This document shows, piece by piece, positions 1 through 6,620 of a stretch of DNA of 11,497 bases (position 1 is the first letter of the stretch; every line of letters starts with the position of its first letter). A program made the translations under genes and the position numbers. Below the pieces are notes generated by a model, which had not been told where the DNA came from, made no database searches, and saw only the letters and a list, made by a program, of their open reading frames with translations. This DNA comes from Psychrobacter sp. (lineage in GTDB: Bacteria; Pseudomonadota; Gammaproteobacteria; Pseudomonadales; Moraxellaceae): positions 1 to 11,497 of the forward strand of contig NZ_JAKDJE010000087.1 of NCBI RefSeq assembly GCF_030454045.1. Direction: 5' to 3'.

Positions 1-1
1 A

Positions 2-115
2 GTTGTTGCCTCATCGCTGGGTGCCACCGCAATAGGGGGTTGGTCGGATGCTTACCATATTATTAATATTTTGAACACTAGGATATTGAGGTGTATGCTA
101 CTTAGCAATCAATAA
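2..115 (+). CDS. Possible C-terminal remnant of a membrane transporter, PiT-like (partial, weak)
   Basis: An open frame enters from the left edge and stops at TAA 113-115. It encodes 37 residues that include SSLGATAIGGW and later NTRIL. The LG-(A)-T-AIGGW...TRI pattern recalls the region of PiT-family inorganic phosphate permeases near their second repeat, but the match is short and from memory. The coding look fades after about base 55, where the DNA becomes A+T-rich, and the frame runs 18 bp into the 3' end of the convergent kinase gene. It may be a truncated gene interrupted by the copper island, or chance. Sequence left of the window is needed to decide. Confidence 0.2.
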   Translation, partial: VVASSLGATAIGGWSDAYHIINILNTRILRCMLLSNQ

Positions 116-1651
116 TCCTACAGTAACTTCAAAACAATACTCATCTTTGTTAGTGATATTGACCGTCCCTTTATGAGCATTAGCAATAGCCTGAACGATA
201 GATAAACCCAAACCTGATCCTGAATGGTGCTGGCTAGTTTTATCATGACGATAAAAGCGCTCAAACAATCGATCTGCTTCGCTTTGGTTTAGAGGTTTTT
301 CTAGAAGGTTAGTAAAAGTTATCTCTAGCCAAGATTGCTTCGCGGTTTGAGTGTTACTTTGATCGTCTTCAAGCATCTTATAATTATTAACGGAAGTATT
401 TGGAGTGTTGACAGTGGCTGATATTGTGACGACGCTATTACTAGCGGCGTAGTAGATCGCGTTTGATAGCAGATTAGCAAATAGCCTTTGTAATAAACCT
501 TCATCGCCTAATACTGCCTTAAAATCTCCTAATTTTACAAAAGTTATTTTACGATCCTCGGCAATCATTTCAAAGTAATCTAACAGCTTATTGATTAGGA
601 CCTCAGTATCTACAGTAGTCACTTGCGAATCACTCAGTCCTTTTTGGGTTTTTGCTAGCAGTAGCATGTTGTTAATCATCGCCGATAATTGCTCTAAGGT
701 GTCATGTTGCTGATGTAATTGTTCGACATATTCCTCTTCCTCTCTAGGCTTATTTAACATGACTTGCGTTTGCGTAATCAGCGTCGCTATTGGCGTGCGT
801 AGCTCATGCGCGATATTGTCTGAAAATCGCGACAACGACTCAAAATTGCTTTCAAGCTTAGCCATCATCGAGTTATAGGATTCTGCTAAAGGTCTTAGCT
901 CTAATGGCATATCATTAACTATTACTCTTTCGCTCAATCTTTCAGGATGAATACCTTTCATCCTTTGCACGATAGTGGATAAAGGGGCAAAACCCCAATA
1001 CACGCTTAAGGCTGCTATTGAAACCAACAGTAGTGTGATGGCAAATAGGATCAGACTAAGTTGACGGTTAAACTGTAATAAATACTGATGATGCACGTCA
1101 ATGGGTAAGGCGATAAGGGCAAGCATGTCATCGTCTCCAATAACCATAGCTCGATAACGTCTGTCTTTAATATTTATTACAAACTGTCTGTCATCATGAT
1201 TTTGCTGTAATGATAATAGGTTAAAGTCGGCACTTAATTCATTAGCAAAGTTTTTGGGAGTACTAGATAGCAATCGCCCCTCTTTATCAGCAATGATAGT
1301 TTTTAGATCGTAATCTAGCGCTGATGAATGCAGGTGATCATCATTTTCTGTGGCTATTGTAGGAAGTAGATTTGAAGAAGCTTTCGAGCTTAGCGGTTGT
1401 TGAGTGTTTGATGGACTTTGAGGCTTAGGTAGTGTCTGAGAGGCTATTTGGTTATCCGCCTCTGTTACGCGCTTACGTAGATTAAAGGCTGCGTGGGTAA
1501 TGATTTCAGCATCCATTTGCTCAAAATGGCCTTTAACAGAGTGCTGTACCCAGATATAGATTATCAACTGCGATAAAACGACAAATATCGTCAATAAAAA
1601 CACAGTTCGCCATAGTAAGGGTAAGCGTCGATTGTCCAATCTATTTATCAT
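98..1651 (-). CDS. copS: Heavy-metal sensor histidine kinase, CopS/CusS type
   Basis: Inner-membrane sensor kinase of 517 residues, expected to detect periplasmic copper and phosphorylate CopR. In order it shows TM1 (about 12-35), a periplasmic domain of about 160 residues, TM2 (about 198-221), a HAMP linker, an H-box SDNIAHELRTP with phospho-acceptor His282, an N-box FANLLSNAIYY with Asn397, and a G2 box GSGLGLSI (478-485) in the HATPase domain. The F-box LFERFYRHD is typical of the CusS/CopS/IrlB group. The frame is open upstream to 1708, but I choose ATG 1649-1651: a GGAAG ribosome site lies 9 bp before it (1661-1665), the start overlaps the copR stop by 11 bp, and it gives a short basic N-terminus before TM1. 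That overlap implies translational coupling. Where CusS kinases usually have an N-PG motif, this protein has TNLLEKP, so its G1 region is divergent. The metal specificity is inferred from the neighbours. Confidence 0.9.
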   Translation of the reverse strand: MINRLDNRRLPLLWRTVFLLTIFVVLSQLIIYIWVQHSVKGHFEQMDAEIITHAAFNLRKRVTEADNQIASQTLPKPQSPSNTQQPLSSKASSNLLPTIATENDDHLHSSALDYDLKTIIADKEGRLLSSTPKNFANELSADFNLLSLQQNHDDRQFVINIKDRRYRAMVIGDDDMLALIALPIDVHHQYLLQFNRQLSLILFAITLLLVSIAALSVYWGFAPLSTIVQRMKGIHPERLSERVIVNDMPLELRPLAESYNSMMAKLESNFESLSRFSDNIAHELRTPIATLITQTQVMLNKPREEEEYVEQLHQQHDTLEQLSAMINNMLLLAKTQKGLSDSQVTTVDTEVLINKLLDYFEMIAEDRKITFVKLGDFKAVLGDEGLLQRLFANLLSNAIYYAASNSVVTISATVNTPNTSVNNYKMLEDDQSNTQTAKQSWLEITFTNLLEKPLNQSEADRLFERFYRHDKTSQHHSGSGLGLSIVQAIANAHKGTVNITNKDEYCFEVTVGLLIAK

Positions 1652-2375
1652 ATTGGCTATCTTCCGTTTCGCTGGCAGCTTTATTACTAGCTGAAACGTC
1701 GACAGCATCTAATCGGTAGCCCATGCCACGCACAGTATGAATTAGCTTGGTATCAAACTCATCGTCTATTTTTATACGCAGACGTCTTATTGCCACATCA
1801 ATCACATTAGTATCGTTATCAAAGTTCATATCCCATACTTGTGAAGCAATGATTGAGCGTGGTAATACTTCACCGCGGCGCTCTAATAGAAACTGTAATA
1901 GGGAGAACTCTTTTGCGGTTAGTTTAATGGGCGTGTCTCCTCTATGTACAGTGCGCTTGGCAATGTCCATTTTGAGATCCGCTATTTGCATGAGCGTACT
2001 TTTATAGTCGGCTTGATTGGCGCGTCGTAATAAGCTTTTTATCCTGACTATTAACTCTGCAAAGGCAAAAGGTTTGGTCAGATAATCATCACCGCCAATC
2101 TCAATCCCCTTGATTTTGTCATCTAAATCATCTTTTGCGGTTAGAAATAACACTGGCGTATGCTTGCCAGCCGCTCGGTAATTACGTACTAGCTCAAAAC
2201 CGCTAACATTAGGCAGCATAACATCCATGAGTATCACGCTAAACTCTTCAGTCATCATAGCATGGTAGCCATCTAAACCTGTCAGCTGATGATCAACAAT
2301 GAAGCCTGCTTCACTTAAGCCTTTTTTTACATATTCGCCGAGTTTTAATTCATCTTCTACTAGTAGTACTTTCAT
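1641..2375 (-). CDS. copR: OmpR-family response regulator, CopR/CusR type
   Basis: Cytoplasmic DNA-binding regulator of 244 residues and normal length. The receiver domain (1-120) has the acidic pair E7/D8 (LLVEDE), phospho-acceptor Asp51 (VILMDVMLP), Thr79 (LFLTAKDD) and Lys101 (YLTKPF). The C-terminal winged helix (about 130-225) has the OmpR-type recognition segment DTNVIDVAIRRLRIKI and ends with the wing HTVRGMGYRL. It is the first gene of a minus-strand copRS operon. A clear AAGGA ribosome site (complement of 2381-2385) sits 5 bp before the ATG. It faces a divergent intergenic region holding TGACA-N4-TGTCA boxes, so autoregulation and activation of the rightward copper genes are likely. 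The family is certain. The name copR rather than cusR is chosen because copA and copB are close by. Confidence 0.93.
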   Translation of the reverse strand: MKVLLVEDELKLGEYVKKGLSEAGFIVDHQLTGLDGYHAMMTEEFSVILMDVMLPNVSGFELVRNYRAAGKHTPVLFLTAKDDLDDKIKGIEIGGDDYLTKPFAFAELIVRIKSLLRRANQADYKSTLMQIADLKMDIAKRTVHRGDTPIKLTAKEFSLLQFLLERRGEVLPRSIIASQVWDMNFDNDTNVIDVAIRRLRIKIDDEFDTKLIHTVRGMGYRLDAVDVSASNKAASETEDSQYDK

Positions 2376-2403
2376 AGTAATCCTTCAATATAATTATGAT
2401 TTT

Positions 2404-2431
2404 ATAATACCCAAATCAATATAAATGACAA
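2404..2431 (-). promoter_or_regulatory. Sigma70-type promoter of copRS
   Basis: Read on the minus strand this gives a -35 TTGTCA (2431-2426), a 16-bp spacer and a -10 TATTAT (2409-2404), close to the sigma70 consensus and about 30 bp upstream of the copR start. The -35 itself contains a TGTCA half-site like those in the adjacent CopR boxes, 20 bp from the dyad half-site at 2446-2450. CopR could therefore either activate or repress its own operon here. Confidence 0.65.
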
Positions 2432-2445
2432 AACGGACTGGTATC

Positions 2446-2499
2446 TGACAAAGATGTCATGCGCTCGTCATCAAATGGTCAGTCTTCGTTTGTTAATCT
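2446..2499 (+). promoter_or_regulatory. CopR-box array and activator-dependent promoter P1
   Basis: The dyad TGACA (2446-2450) N4 TGTCA (2455-2459) matches the half-sites and spacing of the E. coli CusR box (TGACAANNTTGTCA). Two more half-sites follow in direct orientation at exact 11-bp steps: CGTCA 2466-2470 and GGTCA 2477-2481. A -10-like TAATCT lies at 2494-2499. The -35 position has no recognisable hexamer and is covered by the array, as expected for a promoter switched on by an OmpR-type activator. It would drive the secreted protein gene at 2603, with a leader of about 95 nt. The same layout recurs 502 bp downstream. Confidence 0.7.
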
Positions 2500-2602
2500 A
2501 TACCTATAGTACATAGCGGCTCATTCTTGATACGAGTAGCTACTATGAATTATTACTACAGGTAATTAGTTTCAATATTTAATAATTTATTAAGGATGTT
2601 AT

Positions 2603-2929
2603 ATGAAAAGCTATCGTTCATTCAAAAAAGTGGTGCTGCTATCCGCTTCGATGCTTATCGGTATATCAGCAGCTAATGCGCATACTACCAATCTAAGCAC
2701 TTCAATTATCGATAATTGCGATAACTTAACTACGTTTGCCAGAAATCTAGATCACAATAACGCGCAGATGTCTGATGCTCAAATGAAAAGCTATGTTGAT
2801 GCACGAGTCGCTTGCCAAGTTCAGCATCAAGATCAACATCTGCAGTCTGAAAAGTATTTTATAAAAAAATATGGTAGCGATCGTGATAGAAATGCTGATG
2901 CCATACTAAATGAATACGTGCAGCATTAA
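2603..2929 (+). CDS. Small secreted protein with two cysteines, probable CopR target, unknown function
   Basis: Protein of 108 residues. Residues 1-26 form a Sec signal peptide (basic start, hydrophobic stretch VVLLSASMLIGIS, cleavage after ANA), leaving an 82-residue periplasmic protein. The mature part is hydrophilic and probably helical, rich in Gln, Asn, Asp and His, with two Cys (39 and 71) that could form a disulfide and His-containing HQDQH and YVQH segments. It lacks the Met-rich pattern of its neighbour. An AAGGA ribosome site (2592-2596) is 6 bp before ATG. The promoter upstream has a four-half-site CopR box, so copper induction is likely, and a 28-bp palindrome follows the stop after 11 bp. 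I do not recognise the family. A periplasmic copper-binding or stress role is inferred only from regulation and position. Confidence 0.8.
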   Translation: MKSYRSFKKVVLLSASMLIGISAANAHTTNLSTSIIDNCDNLTTFARNLDHNNAQMSDAQMKSYVDARVACQVQHQDQHLQSEKYFIKKYGSDRDRNADAILNEYVQH

Positions 2930-2940
2930 AATATAAAAGT

Positions 2941-2968
2941 AGCAAGATGACAATATTGTCATCTTGCT
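2941..2968. repeat. 28-bp perfect palindrome, operator dyad and possible terminator hairpin
   Basis: All 14 base pairs of this palindrome are complementary, checked position by position. In RNA it would fold into a 12-bp stem with an AUAU loop, 11 nt after the stop of the 2603 gene. Its core (2948-2961) is exactly TGACAATATTGTCA, which fits the E. coli CusR consensus. No T-run follows, so a classical intrinsic terminator is not supported. It more likely combines a CopR binding site with a 3'-end-stabilising or weak terminating hairpin. Confidence 0.85.
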
Positions 2969-3001
2969 GTCATCTCTCTGTCAGAATCAATAAGTTATGC
3001 T
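2948..3001 (+). promoter_or_regulatory. CopR-box array and activator-dependent promoter P2
   Basis: Half-sites are TGACA 2948-2952, TGTCA 2957-2961, TGTCA 2968-2972 and TGTCA 2979-2983, with N4 in the dyad and 11-bp steps after it. A -10-like TATGCT lies at 2996-3001. Each element is exactly 502 bp from its counterpart in P1, so dyad, phasing and -10 distance are all conserved. There is no good -35 hexamer (TCTCTC at the 17-bp position). It would drive the Met/His-rich protein gene at 3064 with a leader of about 55 nt. The half-sites match the consensus better than P1, which suggests tighter CopR binding. Confidence 0.75.
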
Positions 3002-3063
3002 TTAGACTGAATTAATATCCTAAAGCTTTATGTACCCTCAACTAAATCAATTAAGGATTAACC

Positions 3064-3342
3064 ATGTCACTCTTTAAATCAAAGTCTTTACCTAAAGCAA
3101 TCGTAGCCACTGCCGTCGCTCTAGTCGTTTCAACCTCAGCTCTAGCACATGATCCTAAAATGCACGCTGAAAAAGATCAGATGAACTGTGAAAAAATGGA
3201 AAAGCATATGCAAATGATGCAAAAAATGGATCATAGCAAAATGGATATGAACGATCCCGCTATGAAATCAATGATGGCTAACATGGGTAAAATGAAACAA
3301 ATGTATCAAAAGCACTGCGTAACAGATAAAAGTGACTCTTAA
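3064..3342 (+). CDS. Small Met/His-rich secreted protein, likely periplasmic copper binder
   Basis: Protein of 92 residues. Residues 1-28 are a Sec signal peptide (KSLPK, then AIVATAVALVVSTSALA, cleavage before HDP). The 64-residue mature part has 15 Met, 5 His and 2 Cys, with motifs such as MEKHMQMMQKMDHSKMDM. Met and His clusters of this kind bind Cu(I) and Cu(II) in periplasmic copper proteins, and the mature N-terminus H-D-P could itself offer an amino-terminal copper site. An AAGGA ribosome site (3053-3057) is 6 bp before ATG. The gene sits behind the strongest CopR box in the window. It resembles in style, but is not provably related to, other small Met-rich copper proteins. A role as copper chaperone or sponge is inferred. 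Confidence 0.82.
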   Translation: MSLFKSKSLPKAIVATAVALVVSTSALAHDPKMHAEKDQMNCEKMEKHMQMMQKMDHSKMDMNDPAMKSMMANMGKMKQMYQKHCVTDKSDS

Positions 3343-3359
3343 ACATTGATTTTATAAAT

Positions 3360-3401
3360 CCTTTATTACTGCTAGATAGTTTCATCAATCAGTAATAAGG
3401 G
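3360..3401 (+). terminator. Hairpin after the Met/His-rich protein gene, possible weak terminator
   Basis: Two 12-nt arms, 3360-3371 and 3390-3401, pair fully with one T-G wobble around an 18-nt loop. The sequence after it has only short T runs (GTTTG, ATATTTG), so termination would be partial at best. It may let some transcript from the CopR promoters continue into the cytochrome gene. Confidence 0.4.
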
Positions 3402-3467
3402 TTTGTAGGAAATATTTGTAGACGCTAAGAGTAGGGTATTAAAGAAAATGGATTTTAGGATAAACCC

Positions 3468-4064
3468 ATGAAGTTTTTACTAGGAGTACTTTTCACTGTC
3501 GTGGTCGCTATTGTTGGTGTCTTTACTGTGGTTATGAGTGGTGTCATTAATATTGGCGCTGATCAAGGACATAGTCCATTGGTTTATAATTTCTTGGAGA
3601 CGGCTCGCACCCGTTCAATAGCCTACGCTAGCAAGGACATTATTGTTCCAGATTTAGAAAAAGTAGAGATGATTAGCTCAGGCGGTGCCGATTACAAAGA
3701 TATGTGCGCAGGCTGCCATTTGTCTCCTGGGGTAGAGAGCACTGATTTTAGTGAGAGCCTATACCCTAAGCCACCTAATTTCACTAATGCGCAAGTAGTT
3801 GATCGTTATAAAACGGATGCAGGAGCTCAGCAAAGTTTTTGGGCGATTAAGCACGGTATTATGGCATCAGGCATGCCAGCATGGGGTGCTTCTCATGACG
3901 ATGATAGAATGTGGGCAATGGTCGCTTTTATTAGATCACTACCTGAGTTAAATGAGAATCAGTATACCATGCTAACCACTAGACTGGATGATGACATGAT
4001 GGATATGTCACTGAATAGCGACATGATGGATATGTCAGAAGGTGGAGCTGGAATGCAGCATTAA
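3468..4064 (+). CDS. Membrane-anchored monoheme c-type cytochrome with Met-rich tail
   Basis: Protein of 198 residues facing the periplasm. Residues 3-27 form an uncleaved anchor or signal helix. The heme site CAGCH is at 80-84 (Cys80, Cys83, proximal His84) and the likely distal ligand is Met136 in SGMPAWG; the region up to FIRSLPEL (about 155) completes a class I cytochrome c fold. The last 25 residues (174-198) form an acidic Met-rich tail with two DMMDMS units and a terminal MQH, much like the repeat in CopB and so likely to bind copper. A TAGGA ribosome site (3456-3460) is 7 bp before ATG. It lies between the CopR-controlled small proteins and the DUF411-copA-copB block. The fold is certain. 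Its partner is unknown: it could accept electrons from Cu(I) oxidation by or with CopA, but that is inference. Confidence 0.88.
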   Translation: MKFLLGVLFTVVVAIVGVFTVVMSGVINIGADQGHSPLVYNFLETARTRSIAYASKDIIVPDLEKVEMISSGGADYKDMCAGCHLSPGVESTDFSESLYPKPPNFTNAQVVDRYKTDAGAQQSFWAIKHGIMASGMPAWGASHDDDRMWAMVAFIRSLPELNENQYTMLTTRLDDDMMDMSLNSDMMDMSEGGAGMQH

Positions 4065-4083
4065 TTCTTCCATATTCCTTTAT

Positions 4084-4114
4084 AAAAGCGCAGTGCTAAA
4101 TAGTGCTGCCTTTT
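4084..4114 (+). terminator. Probable intrinsic terminator after the cytochrome gene
   Basis: AAAAG-(C)-GCAG (4084-4093) pairs with CTGCCTTTT (4106-4114), giving a 9-bp stem with one bulged C and a 12-nt loop. Its last arm ends in TTTT. It begins 20 bp after the cytochrome stop. The U-run is short, so efficiency is uncertain. Confidence 0.5.
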
Positions 4115-4131
4115 GGGATTTAAACTTTGCC

Positions 4132-4137
4132 TATACT
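4132..4137 (+). promoter_or_regulatory. Candidate -10 element for the DUF411-copA-copB block
   Basis: TATACT is a near-consensus -10 located about 65 bp before the DUF411 start and just after the preceding hairpin. No convincing -35 is present at 16-18 bp, and no TGTCA half-site is visible. If real, this promoter either needs another activator or is weak. Confidence 0.35.
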
Positions 4138-4203
4138 ACACTTAGTTATAGGGTATAAATCTTTAGAAGGTTCAACAGATAAGCAGACGCTTAGGAGTAA
4201 GTT

Positions 4204-4833
4204 ATGAGACGCTATATAAATATAATGGGCAATGGACATAAAAAGGTATCAGCTTCTGCTCTTTTACTAGTAGCAACGTCAACAGTAATGGCTTGTAGTC
4301 AGCCCGATACTAGTGTTTCAAATTCTACTCAAACTGAGCCAACGCTTGCCACCAAAAGTGCTCAAATAGAGCAACCACAACCGCAAATGATGTCTGTCAG
4401 TGCTAATTCAGGTACTGGGTCGACAATTCTACAAAACGTCTCGGCTACAGTTTACAAAGATGCTAATTGTGGCTGCTGCAAAGAATGGGTAGGCTATGCC
4501 GAAGGTCATGGTCTAAGCGCAACTGCGCAAGACGTTACAGATTTATCTTTATTTAAAGAGCGTTACGGTGTCCCGCAGCAAATGCGCTCTTGTCATACCA
4601 CCGTCACTACTAATGGTTATGTTTTTGAAGGTCACGTTCCTGCCAAATACATGGCACAGTTTCTAGCCAATCCGCCAACTGATTCCATCGGTCTTGCGGT
4701 ACCGAGTATGCCAGTTGGTAGTCCGGGCATGGAATATCAAGATAAATTTATGCCCTATAAAGTCATGCAATTGAACAAGGATGGCAGCACTCAAGTGTAT
4801 GCGGCTATTGAGTCGCCAGCGCAGCAGATGTAG
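4204..4833 (+). CDS. DUF411-family metal-binding lipoprotein
   Basis: Protein of 209 residues. An N-terminal signal (SASALLLVATSTVMAC) ends in a lipobox-like V-M-A-C at Cys31, followed by a flexible Ser/Thr/Gln/Pro linker to about 75, so it is probably a lipid-anchored periplasmic protein. The DUF411 domain (about 80-209) has its hallmarks: VYKDANCGCCKEW with Cys89, Cys91 and Cys92, then MRSCHT (Cys130, His131), GHVPA, and GLAVPSMPVGSPGME. DUF411 proteins are often found with copper-resistance genes and the Cys/His set suggests copper binding; no enzyme activity is known to me. The TAGGAGT ribosome site (4192-4198) supports ATG 4204 over the internal Met8. It is 67 bp upstream of copA in the same direction and is probably co-transcribed with it, perhaps delivering or holding copper for CopA. 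Residue 32 is Ser, which favours outer-membrane sorting. Confidence 0.85.
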   Translation: MRRYINIMGNGHKKVSASALLLVATSTVMACSQPDTSVSNSTQTEPTLATKSAQIEQPQPQMMSVSANSGTGSTILQNVSATVYKDANCGCCKEWVGYAEGHGLSATAQDVTDLSLFKERYGVPQQMRSCHTTVTTNGYVFEGHVPAKYMAQFLANPPTDSIGLAVPSMPVGSPGMEYQDKFMPYKVMQLNKDGSTQVYAAIESPAQQM

Positions 4834-4900
4834 TTCTATTAATAAGTTATCAGATATATAAGTTCAACTCTCATTTCATGGATTAACTTAGGTCAATATT

Positions 4901-6598
4901 ATGAATAAAAACAGATTTAACCGCAGGCGTTTTTTGACAGGGTCATCCACCTTGCTCGGCGCGTCGATGCTATCCACACTACCGACGATGGCTAATAGTG
5001 CTTTAACTAAAAGCCAAAATGTCGTAGTCAATAGTGATAGAGCCGATCACATTGTACCTATACTAACGGGTAATGAATTTGATCTTTATGTCAGTGAGAA
5101 GATGATAACGGTCAACGGCAAGTCAAGCATGGCAACGCTGATAAATGACTCACTGCCTGCGCCAACGCTTAAGATGCAAGAAGGCGATACGGTCACCATT
5201 CGAGTCCATAATCAGCTGAATGAGTCGACCTCTATTCACTGGCATGGCCTCTTAGTGCCGTTTGAGATGGATGGCGTACCGGGTATCAGCTTTGATGGTA
5301 TTCCTGCGGGTAGCACCTTCACGTACAAATTTAAACTGACACAGTCAGGCACTTATTGGTATCACTCGCATACTGGCTTCCAAGAGCAGACCGGTATGCG
5401 CGGGGCTATTGTGATTGAACCTAAAGGGCGCGAACGCTATCCTATCGAGGAAGATCACGTTATCCTGCTTAGTGATTGGACGCATCGCGATCCGCATAAT
5501 CTGCTAAAACTACTTAAGCAGCGTGCTGACTTTGATAATTATCATCTGCCAGACTTTAAAAAGCTATTGTCCGATATTGCCGCTACGGATCTTGAGGCGG
5601 CTTATGATAAACGTAAAATGTGGAACCAGATGCGCATGATGCCGACTGATTTTACTGATTTATCTGGTGAGACCACGTTTACTTATCTTATGAATGGTAA
5701 AACGACAGCGGCGAATTGGTCGCAATTGGTCAAAACAGGTCAGCCGGTCAAACTACGCTTTATCAATGGCTCCGCGCAGACCATATTTGATGTGCGCATT
5801 CCAGGGCTCAAAATAAAAGTGGTCGGCACCGATGGTAATGATGTCGCGCCCGTTGATGTCGATGACTTCCGTATCGGTGTGGCTGAGACTTATGACGTCA
5901 TCGTCACCCCAACCCGTGACGCGCATACCATATTTGCCCAAAACATCGATCGCACCGGCTTTGTCGCAACCACGCTTGCCACTAAAAGAGGCGCTCGCGC
6001 TGCCATACCTGCTATGGATGATGTTGAGTGGCTAACTATGTCCGATATGATGGGGGCTATGGGTGCTAATGGCTATGATGCCCGTCATGCTAAGACCGAA
6101 TATGACTTTAAGACAGATATGCGCGTCGATAGTCCACGGATGAATCTCGATGATCCGGGTATTAATTTGCGTGATATTAATCGTAAGGTTTTAACCTATA
6201 ACCAACTGCATTCTGTTGGCAATGAAATAATGGCCGAGCAGCGCAAGCCCACTCGAGAGATTGAAATACATCTAACCGGTAATATGGAGCGCTATATCTG
6301 GGCGTTAGACGGTATTATGTTTAAGGACGCATCGCCTGTTAATATCAAACCGGGCGAGCGTGTGCGTATTACCTTAGTCAATGACACTATGATGAACCAC
6401 CCTATGCATCTGCATGGTATGTGGAGCGATTTGCGCACGCCTGATGGCGATTTTCAAGTTCGCAAACATACGATAATGGTGCAGCCAGCGCAAAAGATTA
6501 GTTTCGATGTCACAGGTGAGGCGGGGCGCTGGGCTTGGCATTGCCATCTGCTGTATCACATGGAAGCGGGCATGTTTCGAGAAGTTGCCGTCATTTAA
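4901..6598 (+). CDS. copA: Copper-resistance multicopper oxidase CopA, Tat-exported
   Basis: Periplasmic oxidase of 565 residues that oxidises Cu(I) to the less toxic Cu(II). A Tat signal (NRRRFLTG, Arg8-10) and hydrophobic segment cover residues 1-32, so the enzyme is exported folded. All four copper-ligand motifs are intact: HWHG (His113, 115), HSHTG (His155, 157), HPMHLHG (His500, 503, 505) and HCHLLYHMEAGM (His547, Cys548, His549, His553, Met558). Together they supply the type 1 site and the trinuclear cluster, with Met as axial ligand. It is slightly shorter than PcoA/CopA, and the central region around WLTMSDMMGAMG (about 375-390) is only modestly Met-rich. The ribosome site is weak (AGG 4890-4892, 8 bp before ATG). 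It is 22 bp upstream of copB, the usual copAB order. The assignment is very secure at family level. Confidence 0.96.
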   Translation: MNKNRFNRRRFLTGSSTLLGASMLSTLPTMANSALTKSQNVVVNSDRADHIVPILTGNEFDLYVSEKMITVNGKSSMATLINDSLPAPTLKMQEGDTVTIRVHNQLNESTSIHWHGLLVPFEMDGVPGISFDGIPAGSTFTYKFKLTQSGTYWYHSHTGFQEQTGMRGAIVIEPKGRERYPIEEDHVILLSDWTHRDPHNLLKLLKQRADFDNYHLPDFKKLLSDIAATDLEAAYDKRKMWNQMRMMPTDFTDLSGETTFTYLMNGKTTAANWSQLVKTGQPVKLRFINGSAQTIFDVRIPGLKIKVVGTDGNDVAPVDVDDFRIGVAETYDVIVTPTRDAHTIFAQNIDRTGFVATTLATKRGARAAIPAMDDVEWLTMSDMMGAMGANGYDARHAKTEYDFKTDMRVDSPRMNLDDPGINLRDINRKVLTYNQLHSVGNEIMAEQRKPTREIEIHLTGNMERYIWALDGIMFKDASPVNIKPGERVRITLVNDTMMNHPMHLHGMWSDLRTPDGDFQVRKHTIMVQPAQKISFDVTGEAGRWAWHCHLLYHMEAGMFREVAVI

Positions 6599-6620
6599 CC
6601 CTTTAAATATGAGCCTTATT

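Noticed and set aside
4935..4945. TGACA-G-GGTCA resembling a CopR box near the start of copA
   Set aside because: It lies inside the copA signal-peptide codons, its spacing is 1 bp instead of 4, and no phased half-sites or -10 follow.
6507..6620. Longer N-terminus for CopB beginning inside copA
   Set aside because: The extra residues overlap conserved copA sequence in another frame and would bury the normal signal peptide that starts at 6621.
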